Assembly (NCBI GenBank): GCA_016713035.1
Contig: JADJPW010000004.1
Span: 1-64,000, forward strand
Origin: Verrucomicrobiaceae bacterium
GTDB taxonomy: Bacteria > Verrucomicrobiota > Verrucomicrobiia > Verrucomicrobiales > Verrucomicrobiaceae
DNA: 64,000 nt
Reading direction: 5' to 3'
A program made the translations under genes and the position numbers. Below are positions 46,069 to 54,903 of the stretch, piece by piece; the first letter of the stretch is position 1, and each line of letters begins with the position of its first letter. The notes beneath the pieces were generated by a model. It saw only the letters and a program-made list of their open reading frames with translations, made no database searches and was not told where the DNA came from.

Positions 46069-46263
46069 GAGGGGAGGAATCTGGCGGTGATGGAGGTCAG
46101 AGACGTGGGATTTTTTGACAATTTGGAGCGAAATGGGGCGAATGGGGGCATTTTTCTGCCGCCAGGACGCTCAGAAGGGCCAGAACGGATGAATTGGCGT
46201 TTGACGGGCGAAGGGAGGCGGCTACCATCGCCACCCCTTTCCCCCCACCCTCTTTTCTCTCTT

Positions 46264-46527
46264 ATGGCTAAAGTCTGTCAAATCACCGGCGTCGGCGTCA
46301 CTCGCGGCCACCACATTCATCGCAGCGGTAAAGCGAAGAAAGAAGGCGGTATCGGCCGTCACATCACGAAGCGTGTGAAGCGCGTCATCCTCCCAAATCT
46401 GCGCAAGAAGCGCATCTGGGTGCCTGAGCTCGGCAAATTCATCGACGTGAAGCTCACGGCCCGTGCTCTGAAGACCGTGAACAAGAACGGTGCTTTCAAG
46501 ACGCTGAAGGCTGCTGGATTGGTGTAA
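46264..46527 (+). CDS. rpmB: 50S ribosomal protein L28
   Basis: 87 residues. Opens MAKVCQITGVGVTRGHHIHRSG and continues with RVILPNLRKKRIWVPELGKF and LTARALKTVNKNGAFKTL, the bL28 pattern. It is slightly longer than the usual 62-78 residues, with an insertion around KAKKEGGIGRHITKRVK. It binds the large subunit near the exit-tunnel region in known ribosomes. A strong terminator follows. No L33 gene, its frequent partner, is adjacent. Confidence 0.93.
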   Translation: MAKVCQITGVGVTRGHHIHRSGKAKKEGGIGRHITKRVKRVILPNLRKKRIWVPELGKFIDVKLTARALKTVNKNGAFKTLKAAGLV

Positions 46528-46553
46528 TAGAGACACCGAGTCTAATATTTTTT

Positions 46554-46593
46554 AGCAGGCGGGACTGATTTCGGTCCCGCCTGCTGTTTTTTT
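46554..46593 (+). terminator. Intrinsic terminator after rpmB
   Basis: AGCAGGCGGGAC pairs with GTCCCGCCTGCT around an 8-nt loop (12 bp stem) and is followed by GTTTTTTT. The minus strand shows no T-run after the stem, so it works for rpmB only. Confidence 0.93.
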
Positions 46594-47845
46594 AGGGGAG
46601 TTCGCTGCGCAGAACTTTCATGCTCGCAGCGAAGCGGCTCATGACGAAGTCGCGTGCTTTCAGGGCTTTGGCCTTCGCGGCGGCGGGGTCTTGGGCCATG
46701 GCGAGTACGGTGTTGGCTACCTGGGCGAGTTGGTCTTCGTGATCGAGGTCAAATAGCCAGTCGCTGAGGCCGATGTCACGCCACATGAGGCCTTTGCTGG
46801 TCTGCTCTGCCCAGCGGCAGACGATGGCGGGGATGCCATTGCCGATGCACATGATGGGGCTGTGCATTTCATGGCCAAAGAGGCCTGCGCTGCGTCGGTA
46901 GGTGCTGATGGCCTCATCGGTGAGCCAGTAGCTCTCTCGCCAGACGACGCGGGATTGCGCTGCTGCGGGGAGTTTGTCGTAGAGCATTTCTTTGGCGACG
47001 GCCATTTGCGTTTTGTCCTCGGGACAGAGCAATACTTTGAGCTGGGTGTTTTCGATCACGCTGAGGATGGCGTCACGGAGCGGTTTGCAGTCGTGCTCTT
47101 TCATGGCCTCGTTGCGGGTGTGCTTGGTTTCGTCTCTCTGGGCTTTTTTCTCGGGGATGGTCCAGTAGGGGGTGAAGCGTAGGCGGGGGATGCAGCAGAG
47201 GAATTTGCCGTGTTCGAGGCCGTTGGCCTGCAGGAAGGCTTCTGCCTTTGTGTCATCGGCTAAATCGACGGCGAAGGCTCCATCTGGGCCGTAGTCCATG
47301 AGCGGGGCGGTGCAGCCTTTTGCTTTTGCGAGTGCGAGAGAAGTCGAATCACGGAAATAGACGAATCGGGCTCCGCTCATGATTTGGATGGTTTTGGTGA
47401 GCGCGGATTCGGAGGAGGGCTTGGTGGAGGTGGAGCCCTGGGCGCTGAAGGTGATGCCGTAGATGCCGTAGGGCTTGCCGGTGGCTTTGGACCACTTTTC
47501 GACATCATTTTGAGCGACGAGTGAGGGGCCGCTGCCGTGCAGGAGGAAGTCGCATTCCTCAAAAGCCTGCTTCAGTGTTTTGTTACTGATGATGATGAGT
47601 TTGGGGAAACGTGCGGCGAGCATCTCCGCGACGCCGTTGTCTAGCTTGGAGGGCCAAAGGCGGATTTCGGCCTCTGGCAGGTGTTTTTCCAGCAAGGCGA
47701 GCACTCCAGGGGTGTGTGCGATGTCTCCGATATTCACCGTCTGCCAGGATGAGCGCAGGATGATGCGTGGAGGCCGTGCTTTATCGGCAGCGGCGGCAGA
47801 GATCGCAGAGAAAAGGGCTGTGTGGAGGAGATGGCGACGATTCAT
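46592..47845 (-). CDS. Polysaccharide pyruvyl transferase-family protein, exported
   Basis: About 417 residues from ATG 47845, with a Tat/Sec-like N-terminus (MNRRHLLHTALFSAISAAAA). The GT-like fold pattern is visible: NIGDIAHTPGVLALLEKHLPEA, HGSGPSLVAQNDVEKW, YFRDSTSLALA, and LFGHEMHSPIMCIGNGIPAIV near the C-terminus. Known members add pyruvate ketals to exopolysaccharide from the cytosol, so an exported one is unusual. It lies 29 bp after mazG on the same strand. Confidence 0.75.
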   Translation of the reverse strand: MNRRHLLHTALFSAISAAAADKARPPRIILRSSWQTVNIGDIAHTPGVLALLEKHLPEAEIRLWPSKLDNGVAEMLAARFPKLIIISNKTLKQAFEECDFLLHGSGPSLVAQNDVEKWSKATGKPYGIYGITFSAQGSTSTKPSSESALTKTIQIMSGARFVYFRDSTSLALAKAKGCTAPLMDYGPDGAFAVDLADDTKAEAFLQANGLEHGKFLCCIPRLRFTPYWTIPEKKAQRDETKHTRNEAMKEHDCKPLRDAILSVIENTQLKVLLCPEDKTQMAVAKEMLYDKLPAAAQSRVVWRESYWLTDEAISTYRRSAGLFGHEMHSPIMCIGNGIPAIVCRWAEQTSKGLMWRDIGLSDWLFDLDHEDQLAQVANTVLAMAQDPAAAKAKALKARDFVMSRFAASMKVLRSELP

Positions 47846-47874
47846 GGTCTGTGAGGTTGTATGGAGTGCTGGAG

Positions 47875-48708
47875 CTATTCGCTGCTTTTCACGGCGTCCC
47901 ATGCCTCATCCATCTCGGTGAGGGAGAGTTGGCCGAGCTCGCGGCCTTTCTCACGGAGGTGCATTTCCATGGCGTGGAAGCGGCGGGTGAATTTGTCATT
48001 GGCGGCGGCGAGGGCGGATTCGGACTCAATGCCGAGCTTGCGGGCGAGATTGACGACGCTGAAGAAAAGATCACCGATTTCCTCTTCGATGTGGGCTGCG
48101 TTGCCGCTTTGGATGGCTTCTTCGAGCTCAGTGGTTTCCTCGCGGATTTTGTCGATGACGGGTTTGGCGTCTGGCCAGTCGAAGCCGACACGGGCGGCTT
48201 TTTTTTGGAGTTTTTGGCCGCGCATGAGGGCTGGTAAACCGCTGCCTGTGCCGTGGAGCATGCCTTCGTGCTGGGTGCCTTTTTCGATGCGTTTGATGGC
48301 ATCCCATTGAGTAAGGACGGCGTCGCTGGTGGCAGCATTGGCAGTGCCAAAGACGTGTGGATGGCGGCGGATGAGCTTTTCGGTGAGTCCGTGGGCCATC
48401 TGATCGAGATCGAAGGCTCCAGTTTCGGAGGCGATTTCGGCATGGAGGATGGGCTGGAGGAGCAGATCGCCGAGTTCGTCGCAAATCTGGGCTGGATCGC
48501 CACTGCGGATGGCTTCGGCGACTTCGTAGGCCTCCTCGATGACGTGGGGGATGAGTGTCTGGTGTGTCTGCTCCATGTCCCAGGGGCAGCCACCGGGGGC
48601 CCGCAGGCGGTGCACGACATAGCGCAAGCGAGTGAGAGCATCTGGGTGTTGGAGCATGTTTTGATCGTCTTCCATGCGGGCAGGTATCATGTGGAGAGTG
48701 GTTTGCAT
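47875..48708 (-). CDS. mazG: Nucleoside triphosphate pyrophosphohydrolase MazG
   Basis: 277 residues with two all-alpha MazG domains. The first has LRAPGGCPWDMEQTH and IEEAYEVAEAI with DELGDLLLQ, the second has EETTELEEAI and EEIGDLFFSVVNLARKLG. The acidic residues of both Mg-binding sites are present. It hydrolyses NTPs to NMP and PPi, clearing aberrant nucleotides. Alternative starts are ATG 48675 and 48657, the last giving a more family-like N-terminus. Confidence 0.94.
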   Translation of the reverse strand: MQTTLHMIPARMEDDQNMLQHPDALTRLRYVVHRLRAPGGCPWDMEQTHQTLIPHVIEEAYEVAEAIRSGDPAQICDELGDLLLQPILHAEIASETGAFDLDQMAHGLTEKLIRRHPHVFGTANAATSDAVLTQWDAIKRIEKGTQHEGMLHGTGSGLPALMRGQKLQKKAARVGFDWPDAKPVIDKIREETTELEEAIQSGNAAHIEEEIGDLFFSVVNLARKLGIESESALAAANDKFTRRFHAMEMHLREKGRELGQLSLTEMDEAWDAVKSSE

Positions 48709-48910
48709 GGCAATTCACGCCCTGGTCATCTTTTTCGCAAAAGGAGGACCGACACTGGTGTGCTGGCAGCAGCGTGTGGCTATGCCTTGAGTGCGGCTGG
48801 GCCTGTATTGCGAAGTTTTTTCCTACCATGGGAGATGAGCACTTGGCAAAACGTACGTTCTCCCTGAGACTCGATCCATCAAGTTACCCTAAACAGAAAG
48901 CAAACGAGCC

Positions 48911-49849
48911 ATGCCGCGCAAAATCAGCCACATCGCACCGGACTGGTGGGATTACACCACCCTCGATTACGACCTCATCAATGACGCCGCACGGCTCACG
49001 GAGCGTGATCTGCGCCAACTCAGCCGCCCTGGGTTTAAAGTCGTCATGTATGACACGCTGGAGGATTTTTATCTGGCGGAGGCGCTGGAGTACATCCACG
49101 CCTGGAAGCAGGCCACGCCGGATAATCCTGCGGGCATCTGCGGGCCTATCGGGCCGACGGAGCAGCTCCCGCTAGTGGCACGCCTGGTCAATGACATGGC
49201 TATTTCCATCAAGGATGGCCATTTCTGGGGCATGGACGAGTGGTATGATGAGGATACGAAAAAGGAGGTCTCCATGGATCATCCGCTTTCGTTTGAAAAG
49301 GCGGACCGCTCGCTCTGCTTTGATCGGATGCAGAAAAAGCTCTGCATGCCGGATACGCAGCTGCATTTCCCGAAGGCGGATGTGACGAATTATGTCAAGA
49401 GCTGGCAGAGCGGTGTGCGCTGCGTGGTCATGCAGGGTGGTCAGGGCGACATCAAGCACTGGGCCTTCAATGATCCGCCAAAGCGCACGGGAAAATGGAA
49501 GAACGAGCCGCCGCCTCCTGCGGAATTCCGTAAACTAAGCACTCGCGTCGTCGATCTGCACCCGATCACTCTGGCGCAGAATGCACGCACGAGCGGTGGT
49601 GGGAATATCACCATGGTGCCGAAGATGGCCATCACCGTGGGGCCGAAGGAGACATGGATGGCTGAGAAGGTGAGCATCTGGCACGCGGGCATGCATGACA
49701 ATCCGCTGGGCCAGCGCCTCACCGCGCTCATGATTTCGAAGCGTCTAGCGGATAGCTCCGTGCCGATGTCGCTACTCGCTGATCACCCGAATGTGCAGTT
49801 CAACTACTACCGCGGCGGCCTCGGCCACTGCGAGGTGGAAATGCACTGA
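48911..49849 (+). CDS. NagB/6-phosphogluconolactonase superfamily isomerase
   Basis: 312 residues, cytosolic. Similar in pattern to glucosamine-6-phosphate deaminase/isomerase relatives: GPIGPTEQLPLVARLVNDM, HFWGMDEWYDED, VVMQGGQGDIKHWAFNDPP, and ITMVPKMAITVGPKETW. The family converts amino-sugar or sugar phosphates. The usual NagB catalytic D-x-x-x-D set is only partly recognisable, so substrate remains open. Confidence 0.75.
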   Translation: MPRKISHIAPDWWDYTTLDYDLINDAARLTERDLRQLSRPGFKVVMYDTLEDFYLAEALEYIHAWKQATPDNPAGICGPIGPTEQLPLVARLVNDMAISIKDGHFWGMDEWYDEDTKKEVSMDHPLSFEKADRSLCFDRMQKKLCMPDTQLHFPKADVTNYVKSWQSGVRCVVMQGGQGDIKHWAFNDPPKRTGKWKNEPPPPAEFRKLSTRVVDLHPITLAQNARTSGGGNITMVPKMAITVGPKETWMAEKVSIWHAGMHDNPLGQRLTALMISKRLADSSVPMSLLADHPNVQFNYYRGGLGHCEVEMH

Positions 49850-49910
49850 TCCCTCCCGTTCGCTGCTTCCGTTTCACATTTCTCGGCGGACTGGGAACTG
49901 ACCATTTCCT

Positions 49911-50951
49911 ATGCTCCAGACTCTCGATGTAGCCCTCGGGCTATCGTTTATCTTTTTCCTCTTCAGCGTGCTCGTATCCACGACGAGCGAGATGATCCTC
50001 TCCTGGACCAATGCACGGGGGAAGATGCTGTGGAAGTCCATCGCCCATCTGCTGCCCCAAAATGGGCATGGGAAGGATGCGAAGCCGTTGCAGGACTTTG
50101 TGAAGCACCCGCTGGTCGTGAGCACGCTGCGCCAGACGGGCGCTGGAGGTGCAGAGGCGCGGAACTTCCCCTCCTATCTGCCGACGACGCAGTTCAGCCA
50201 GGTGCTGCTGGATATTTTGGAGACAAAGGGCACGGGCGATGAGCGGGCGGAGTCTCGCTGGGAGCAGGTGCAGTCTGGGCTGCGCACGCTGCCAGATGAT
50301 GCACGCGGGCCGCTCCAGGCTCTCAGCCGTGATGTGGAGCGGAATATCCTCCCTGGTCAGGAGCCACTGAGTGTTTTCCAGTTCCTGGCGGGTCAATGGT
50401 TTGATGCCATGATGGAGCGTAGCACGGGCTGGTATAAGCGGCTCACTCAGGCATGGAATTTCGCCCTGGGCATCGTGCTGGCGGTGGCGTGTAATCTGAA
50501 TGTCATCGCCATCACTAGGGGCCTGAGCACGAACGATGATCTGAGAAACGCCTTTGTGCAAAAAGCAGAGGCCGCCGTAGAGGCGCAGACGGATCTCGCT
50601 GTGAAAATGGGCTACGAGCAGTCTGCTGGAGCACGCGCCATCTTTGATGAGGCTGTAGCCGACTTATCCACCGCAGGTTTCCCCGTCGGCTGGAATCGCA
50701 CCACGGTGGAGACCTGGAAAGCGAAGCCATTCAGCACTTTTTTTGAGAGTCTGCTGGGGTGGCTCATGGCGGGTGCCGCAGCTGCTCTCGGAGCCCAGTT
50801 CTGGTTCGATCTGATGAAAAAAATCATCAACATGCGTGGCACAGGGGCCAAGCCCGCTGCTGGATCAGAGATCCCCATCGGAGAGGCCGGTATGACCGGG
50901 CCTATCCCACCGGCTGGACTGATCATCGACAGCACGGAGTCGCGGCAGTGA
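49911..50951 (+). CDS. Hypothetical membrane protein, 346 residues
   Basis: An N-terminal membrane helix (ALGLSFIFFLFSVLVSTTSEMIL), a soluble helical part, a further membrane segment near residue 185 (ALGIVLAVACNLNVIAI) and another near 285 (LLGWLMAGAAAALGAQFW). The pattern recurs in bacterial proteins of unknown function. It follows the NagB-like gene by 61 bp but no functional tie is apparent. Confidence 0.6.
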   Translation: MLQTLDVALGLSFIFFLFSVLVSTTSEMILSWTNARGKMLWKSIAHLLPQNGHGKDAKPLQDFVKHPLVVSTLRQTGAGGAEARNFPSYLPTTQFSQVLLDILETKGTGDERAESRWEQVQSGLRTLPDDARGPLQALSRDVERNILPGQEPLSVFQFLAGQWFDAMMERSTGWYKRLTQAWNFALGIVLAVACNLNVIAITRGLSTNDDLRNAFVQKAEAAVEAQTDLAVKMGYEQSAGARAIFDEAVADLSTAGFPVGWNRTTVETWKAKPFSTFFESLLGWLMAGAAAALGAQFWFDLMKKIINMRGTGAKPAAGSEIPIGEAGMTGPIPPAGLIIDSTESRQ

Positions 50952-51006
50952 GCCCACAAATGAACGGAAGAACGAAAAAGGTGATGCGAGTCAAAACGCG
51001 GCGGTA

Positions 51007-53391
51007 TCACTTACCGCTGCGCTCGTGATAGGGCAGGGCGCGGGGGATGTCTTCGAGACGGGGGCTGCTGTATTCGAGCGCTTCGTCGTAGAGATTGGAG
51101 CGACCGCGCTCGATGCGATTGCTGCCATCTGCGATGTCGTCTTCCTTGATGATGTGTGGCTGGATAAAGATGAGCAGCTCCTCACGCGTGCTGGTTTTTG
51201 AGGTGGTGGAGAAAAGGTGCTTCAGAATGGGCATCCGGCGCAGGAAGATGACGCCGTTTTTGCTATCGCTCACGCGTTCTGTGATGAGGCCGCCGAGCAC
51301 GACGGTGGAGCCATCATTGACGGTGACTTCGGTCACGAGCTCCTGGGTGCCGATGGTGGGCACGGTATTACCAGAGATGATCTGGCTTCCGACGATGTTG
51401 TCGTTGGTTTGAGCGATGCGCAGGGTGACTTTGTCATCGGAATTGATGAGGGGGATGACTTCCAGTTTCAGCAGCACCTCACGGTATTCCACGCTGACGC
51501 TGTTATTGGCCACACCGCCTGCAAAGCCTGCATTGGAGAGGATATTGGCCGGGACGGCGATGCGCTGACCGCTGGAGATAGTGGATTTGGCTGCATTGCG
51601 GGCAAAGACGCTGGGATTGGCCAGCACTTTGAAGTCGGTATCGCCGTCGATGACTTTGAGGTAGCTGCTCAGGGAGCCTAGCTGACCGTAGAAGTTCAGT
51701 TTGTTGAAGGCGAAGTTGCTGAAATTCGCTGGGATGTTCACCGCACCAGAGGAGGTGCTGTCACGGACGCTGAAGTCATTGAGGAGCTTCAGGAAATCGA
51801 AGCCGTAGTTGTAGTTATTCCCGAGGCTGAGCTGACCGATGATGGCCGTGATGTAAATCTGCTGCGGCTGAATATCCATTTCCAAAAGTAACTGCTCGAT
51901 GCGGCTGATGTGCTCTGGGGAGCCTGAGACGATGAGACTGTTGCTCTGTGGATCGGCGATGAGGTGCGTTTTGCCCACGCTGACGGACTCTGGTGAGCCG
52001 ACGGTCTGCGGATCATCGAGCAGGCTGCGATTCCCACTGAAGGTGCTGCCACTGTAACCGTTGCTACCATAGCCGCCGTAGCCGGTGCTTCCGAAGCCAC
52101 TGCTTGAGTTGTTGTTGGCGAAGCTGTTGCGGTTGGAGTCTCGATCACTGCTAGAGGTGTTTTGTGCGACGCGGCGACCGCCATTGCCGCCGCCAGAGGT
52201 GGCACCACCGCTCTCAGACTGGATGTCGGTATCGCGAGCCAGTGTGTCACGCGCTGCGGGGAGGAAATCGAGCACGCTGAGGTGCTTCAGGCGGAATTTC
52301 CGTGGGGCACTGCCAGCGTCCTGTTTGTCGAGCTTTTCGACCAGGCCTTTGATCTGCTCGATGTCCACCGGGCGTGCCTGGACGAGGAGTTCATTCGTGC
52401 GGCGATAGGGGAGGACTTTCACCTTGGCAGAGCCGCGATTGGTGGTGGAGGCATTCGCTGCGGCTGCGGCCTGATTCTGTGCAGTGGGGCTAGTGGCACC
52501 AGCTGGACGCGGCATGCCAGGCACGGCAGGGACTGCGGAGGACGGCTGTGTAGCGCCCGCGCCACTGGTGGAGCTTTCTTTTTCATCTTCACCAAAGAGC
52601 TCACCGATGACTTCTGCGACGATCTCCACATCTGCACGCTCCAGCTTGATCATCTCCACGGTGATCTGGGTAGGGGGAACATCGAAGATTTCCGCCATTT
52701 TGATGATGGCGCGGATGGTGGAGCTGTTTTCTGTGATGAGTAGGGCCGTGTCATTAGCGACAGGCATCAGGGAGCCATAGGGATGTGGCTTCACGGCTTC
52801 GATGAAGGCCTTCGCAGCGTCACTAGCGGCCACGTATTGCAGTGGCAGGACGTAGTGGCAGATTTCTTCATACTGGGGCAGCTCGGAGGGAGAGTTATAG
52901 ACAGAGAGGCCCAGATTCGAGACATTGGTGCCTGCGCTGTGATTGACGAGCTTGGAGGTCGTGGGATCGACATGAATGAAGGCGTAGCCATTCATGAGCA
53001 GATTCGCCTCGATGAAGGCGATGGCTTCTTTTTGGTCAGGAGCCTGCTTCGAAACGATGCGGAGCTGATTGCCCTGGAGATTCGCGTCGAGAATCAGTTT
53101 CCGGCCCGTGAGGTCTTCATAGATGGGGATGATGGCCTGGATCGGCACGGTGGGGAAATTCACCTTCACGGTGGCTCCATCACCGATGGGCTGGTAGGAA
53201 GCATTAGCGGTGCCGGTATTGGCACCAGCGGTCGGCTCCATGACCTGGAGGCCAACTCCTGGAGGCGAAACGGAACTTTGAAGGGCCGGGGCAGGGGCTT
53301 GGCCATGGCCATAACGGACGCAAAGGATGAGTCCGAGAACGACGAGTGCCAGGCGGAGCCGGGTGAACAAGCTGAGAGGTGAGCGCAACAT
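51007..53391 (-). CDS. Secretin (GspD-like outer membrane channel)
   Basis: About 794 residues. ATG 53391 is taken as start; a TTG lies 21 bp upstream. A signal peptide is followed by periplasmic N-domains (VNFPTVPIQAIIPIYEDLTGRK, then LPYRRTNELLVQARPVDI), a Gly/Ser/Asn-rich low-complexity insert (about residues 385-440), and the secretin core with VLGGLITERVSDSKNG and PILKHLFS. It would form the outer-membrane pore of a type II secretion or type IV pilus system, but no other gsp or pil gene is nearby. It starts about 1.5 kb from the next gene on the left. Confidence 0.92.
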   Translation of the reverse strand: MLRSPLSLFTRLRLALVVLGLILCVRYGHGQAPAPALQSSVSPPGVGLQVMEPTAGANTGTANASYQPIGDGATVKVNFPTVPIQAIIPIYEDLTGRKLILDANLQGNQLRIVSKQAPDQKEAIAFIEANLLMNGYAFIHVDPTTSKLVNHSAGTNVSNLGLSVYNSPSELPQYEEICHYVLPLQYVAASDAAKAFIEAVKPHPYGSLMPVANDTALLITENSSTIRAIIKMAEIFDVPPTQITVEMIKLERADVEIVAEVIGELFGEDEKESSTSGAGATQPSSAVPAVPGMPRPAGATSPTAQNQAAAAANASTTNRGSAKVKVLPYRRTNELLVQARPVDIEQIKGLVEKLDKQDAGSAPRKFRLKHLSVLDFLPAARDTLARDTDIQSESGGATSGGGNGGRRVAQNTSSSDRDSNRNSFANNNSSSGFGSTGYGGYGSNGYSGSTFSGNRSLLDDPQTVGSPESVSVGKTHLIADPQSNSLIVSGSPEHISRIEQLLLEMDIQPQQIYITAIIGQLSLGNNYNYGFDFLKLLNDFSVRDSTSSGAVNIPANFSNFAFNKLNFYGQLGSLSSYLKVIDGDTDFKVLANPSVFARNAAKSTISSGQRIAVPANILSNAGFAGGVANNSVSVEYREVLLKLEVIPLINSDDKVTLRIAQTNDNIVGSQIISGNTVPTIGTQELVTEVTVNDGSTVVLGGLITERVSDSKNGVIFLRRMPILKHLFSTTSKTSTREELLIFIQPHIIKEDDIADGSNRIERGRSNLYDEALEYSSPRLEDIPRALPYHERSGK

Positions 53392-53490
53392 GATTGTTGT
53401 AATTATACTCAATATATTCGTTCCAATTCTTCTGGCAATGAATTTAGTTAGAAAATATTAAAATTCAGGCCTCTGGGGGCTAAATGGCCC

Positions 53491-53525
53491 AAAAAAAGCG
53501 AAGCGCCAGAAATCTGGCGCTTCGC
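53491..53525 (-). terminator. Intrinsic terminator after the Gfo/Idh/MocA gene
   Basis: Read on the minus strand, GCGAAGCGCCAG pairs with CTGGCGCTTCGC (12-bp stem, 4-nt loop) followed by seven T. Placed 43 bp after the stop at 53568. Confidence 0.92.
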
Positions 53526-53567
53526 GGGTTGGGAGGCTATTTGGCCAAAAAGAGGCCGAAATGGGCT

Positions 53568-54731
53568 TTAGACGTCCAATTTGGTCCAAGCGGCATTTTT
53601 CTTCGAAGAGGCCACCACGGCCTCGATGAAGGCCATGCCACGGACTCCGTCTTCGATCTTGGGGAAGTCGTTGGCGGGGTCGTCCTTGGCTACCTTCGCT
53701 TTGGAAAGGCGGGCACGGATGGCGTTGGCGAAGTTTTTGTAGATGTTCGCGAAGGCCTCCAGGTAGCCCTCTGGGTGAGCGGGTGGGGTACGGCCTGCGG
53801 CGAGGGCGTTTTTGCCCAGATAGCCATTCGCAGTGCGATAGACCTGCATGGGCTGGTCCAGCCATTTCACGAGCATGGTGTTGGGCTCATTTTGATGCCA
53901 CTCGATACCGCCGAGCTCGCCATAGACGCGGATGTTGAGGTTGTTTTCCTCACCCACGCTGATCTGTGAGCTGTGGAGCACGCCTTTGGCCCCGTTGGAG
54001 AAACGCAGGAGCACATTCGCGTCGTCATCGAGCTTACGGCCTTTGACAAAGGCGGTGATGTCGGCGGCGAGTTCTTTGATCTTCAGGCCAGTGATGTACT
54101 CGGCGAGGTTTTCGGCATGAGTGCCGATGTCACCCACGCAGCCGCCAGCGCCGCTCTTTTTCGGGTCGGTCCGCCAGGAGGCCTGCTTCTGGCCACTTTC
54201 TTCCAGTCGGGTAGCGAGCCAGCCCTGAGGGTATTCGACCACAACTTTGCGGATTTTGCCCAGCTTGCCCTCTTTGATCATGTCGCGGGCCTGTTTGACC
54301 AGTGGGTAGCCCGTGTAGTTGTGGGTGAGGCCATAGATGAGGCCACTCTTTTTGACGATGGCGGCCAGTTCCTTAGCTTCCTTGAGATTAAAGGTGGCCG
54401 GCTTGTCACTGAGGACGTGGAAGCCATTTTCGAGGGCCATTTTCGCCGGCGGGAAGTGCATGTGATTCGGCGTCACGATGGCGATGAAGTCCATGCGCTG
54501 ATCTGCGGGCAGGGCGGCCTCCGCCTTGATCATCTCCTGGTAGCTACCGTAGCAGCGGTCTGGCGGGAGGAAGAAATCTGCGCCGCTGGCCTTCGACTTT
54601 TCGGGGTCGGAGGAGAAGGCTCCACAGACCAGCTCGATCTGCTGATCCATTGCTGCTGCGATGCGATGGACTGCACCGATGAAGGCGCCGCGTCCGCCGC
54701 CGACCATGCCATAACGAATTTTCCGGCTCAT
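53568..54731 (-). CDS. Gfo/Idh/MocA-family oxidoreductase
   Basis: About 387 residues from ATG 54731 (MSRKIRYGMVGGGRGAFIG, an N-terminal Rossmann NAD-binding motif); longer frames upstream are non-coding. Next comes the family pattern DKPATFNLKEAKELA (Lys-Pro variant of the EKP motif), HNYTGYPLVKQARDMIKEG, and IGTHAENLAEYITG. No signal peptide. It likely oxidises or epimerises a sugar or inositol with NAD(P). It is divergent from korA. Confidence 0.9.
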   Translation of the reverse strand: MSRKIRYGMVGGGRGAFIGAVHRIAAAMDQQIELVCGAFSSDPEKSKASGADFFLPPDRCYGSYQEMIKAEAALPADQRMDFIAIVTPNHMHFPPAKMALENGFHVLSDKPATFNLKEAKELAAIVKKSGLIYGLTHNYTGYPLVKQARDMIKEGKLGKIRKVVVEYPQGWLATRLEESGQKQASWRTDPKKSGAGGCVGDIGTHAENLAEYITGLKIKELAADITAFVKGRKLDDDANVLLRFSNGAKGVLHSSQISVGEENNLNIRVYGELGGIEWHQNEPNTMLVKWLDQPMQVYRTANGYLGKNALAAGRTPPAHPEGYLEAFANIYKNFANAIRARLSKAKVAKDDPANDFPKIEDGVRGMAFIEAVVASSKKNAAWTKLDV

Positions 54732-54903
54732 AAAAAGGAGTGTGTAGGTGGGTGTTGGTTGTGGGTGAGGGCGGCGAGTGTGAAGCAGGGGCCCGCAAAG
54801 CGCAAGCGGCGCTGCGGTGCCGCCATTTTCCAGCACGGGATTCTGGACGAGTGCTGCTAAACCCGCTAAATCCTCCCGTTTATTCCGTCCCCACTCCAAC
54901 CAA

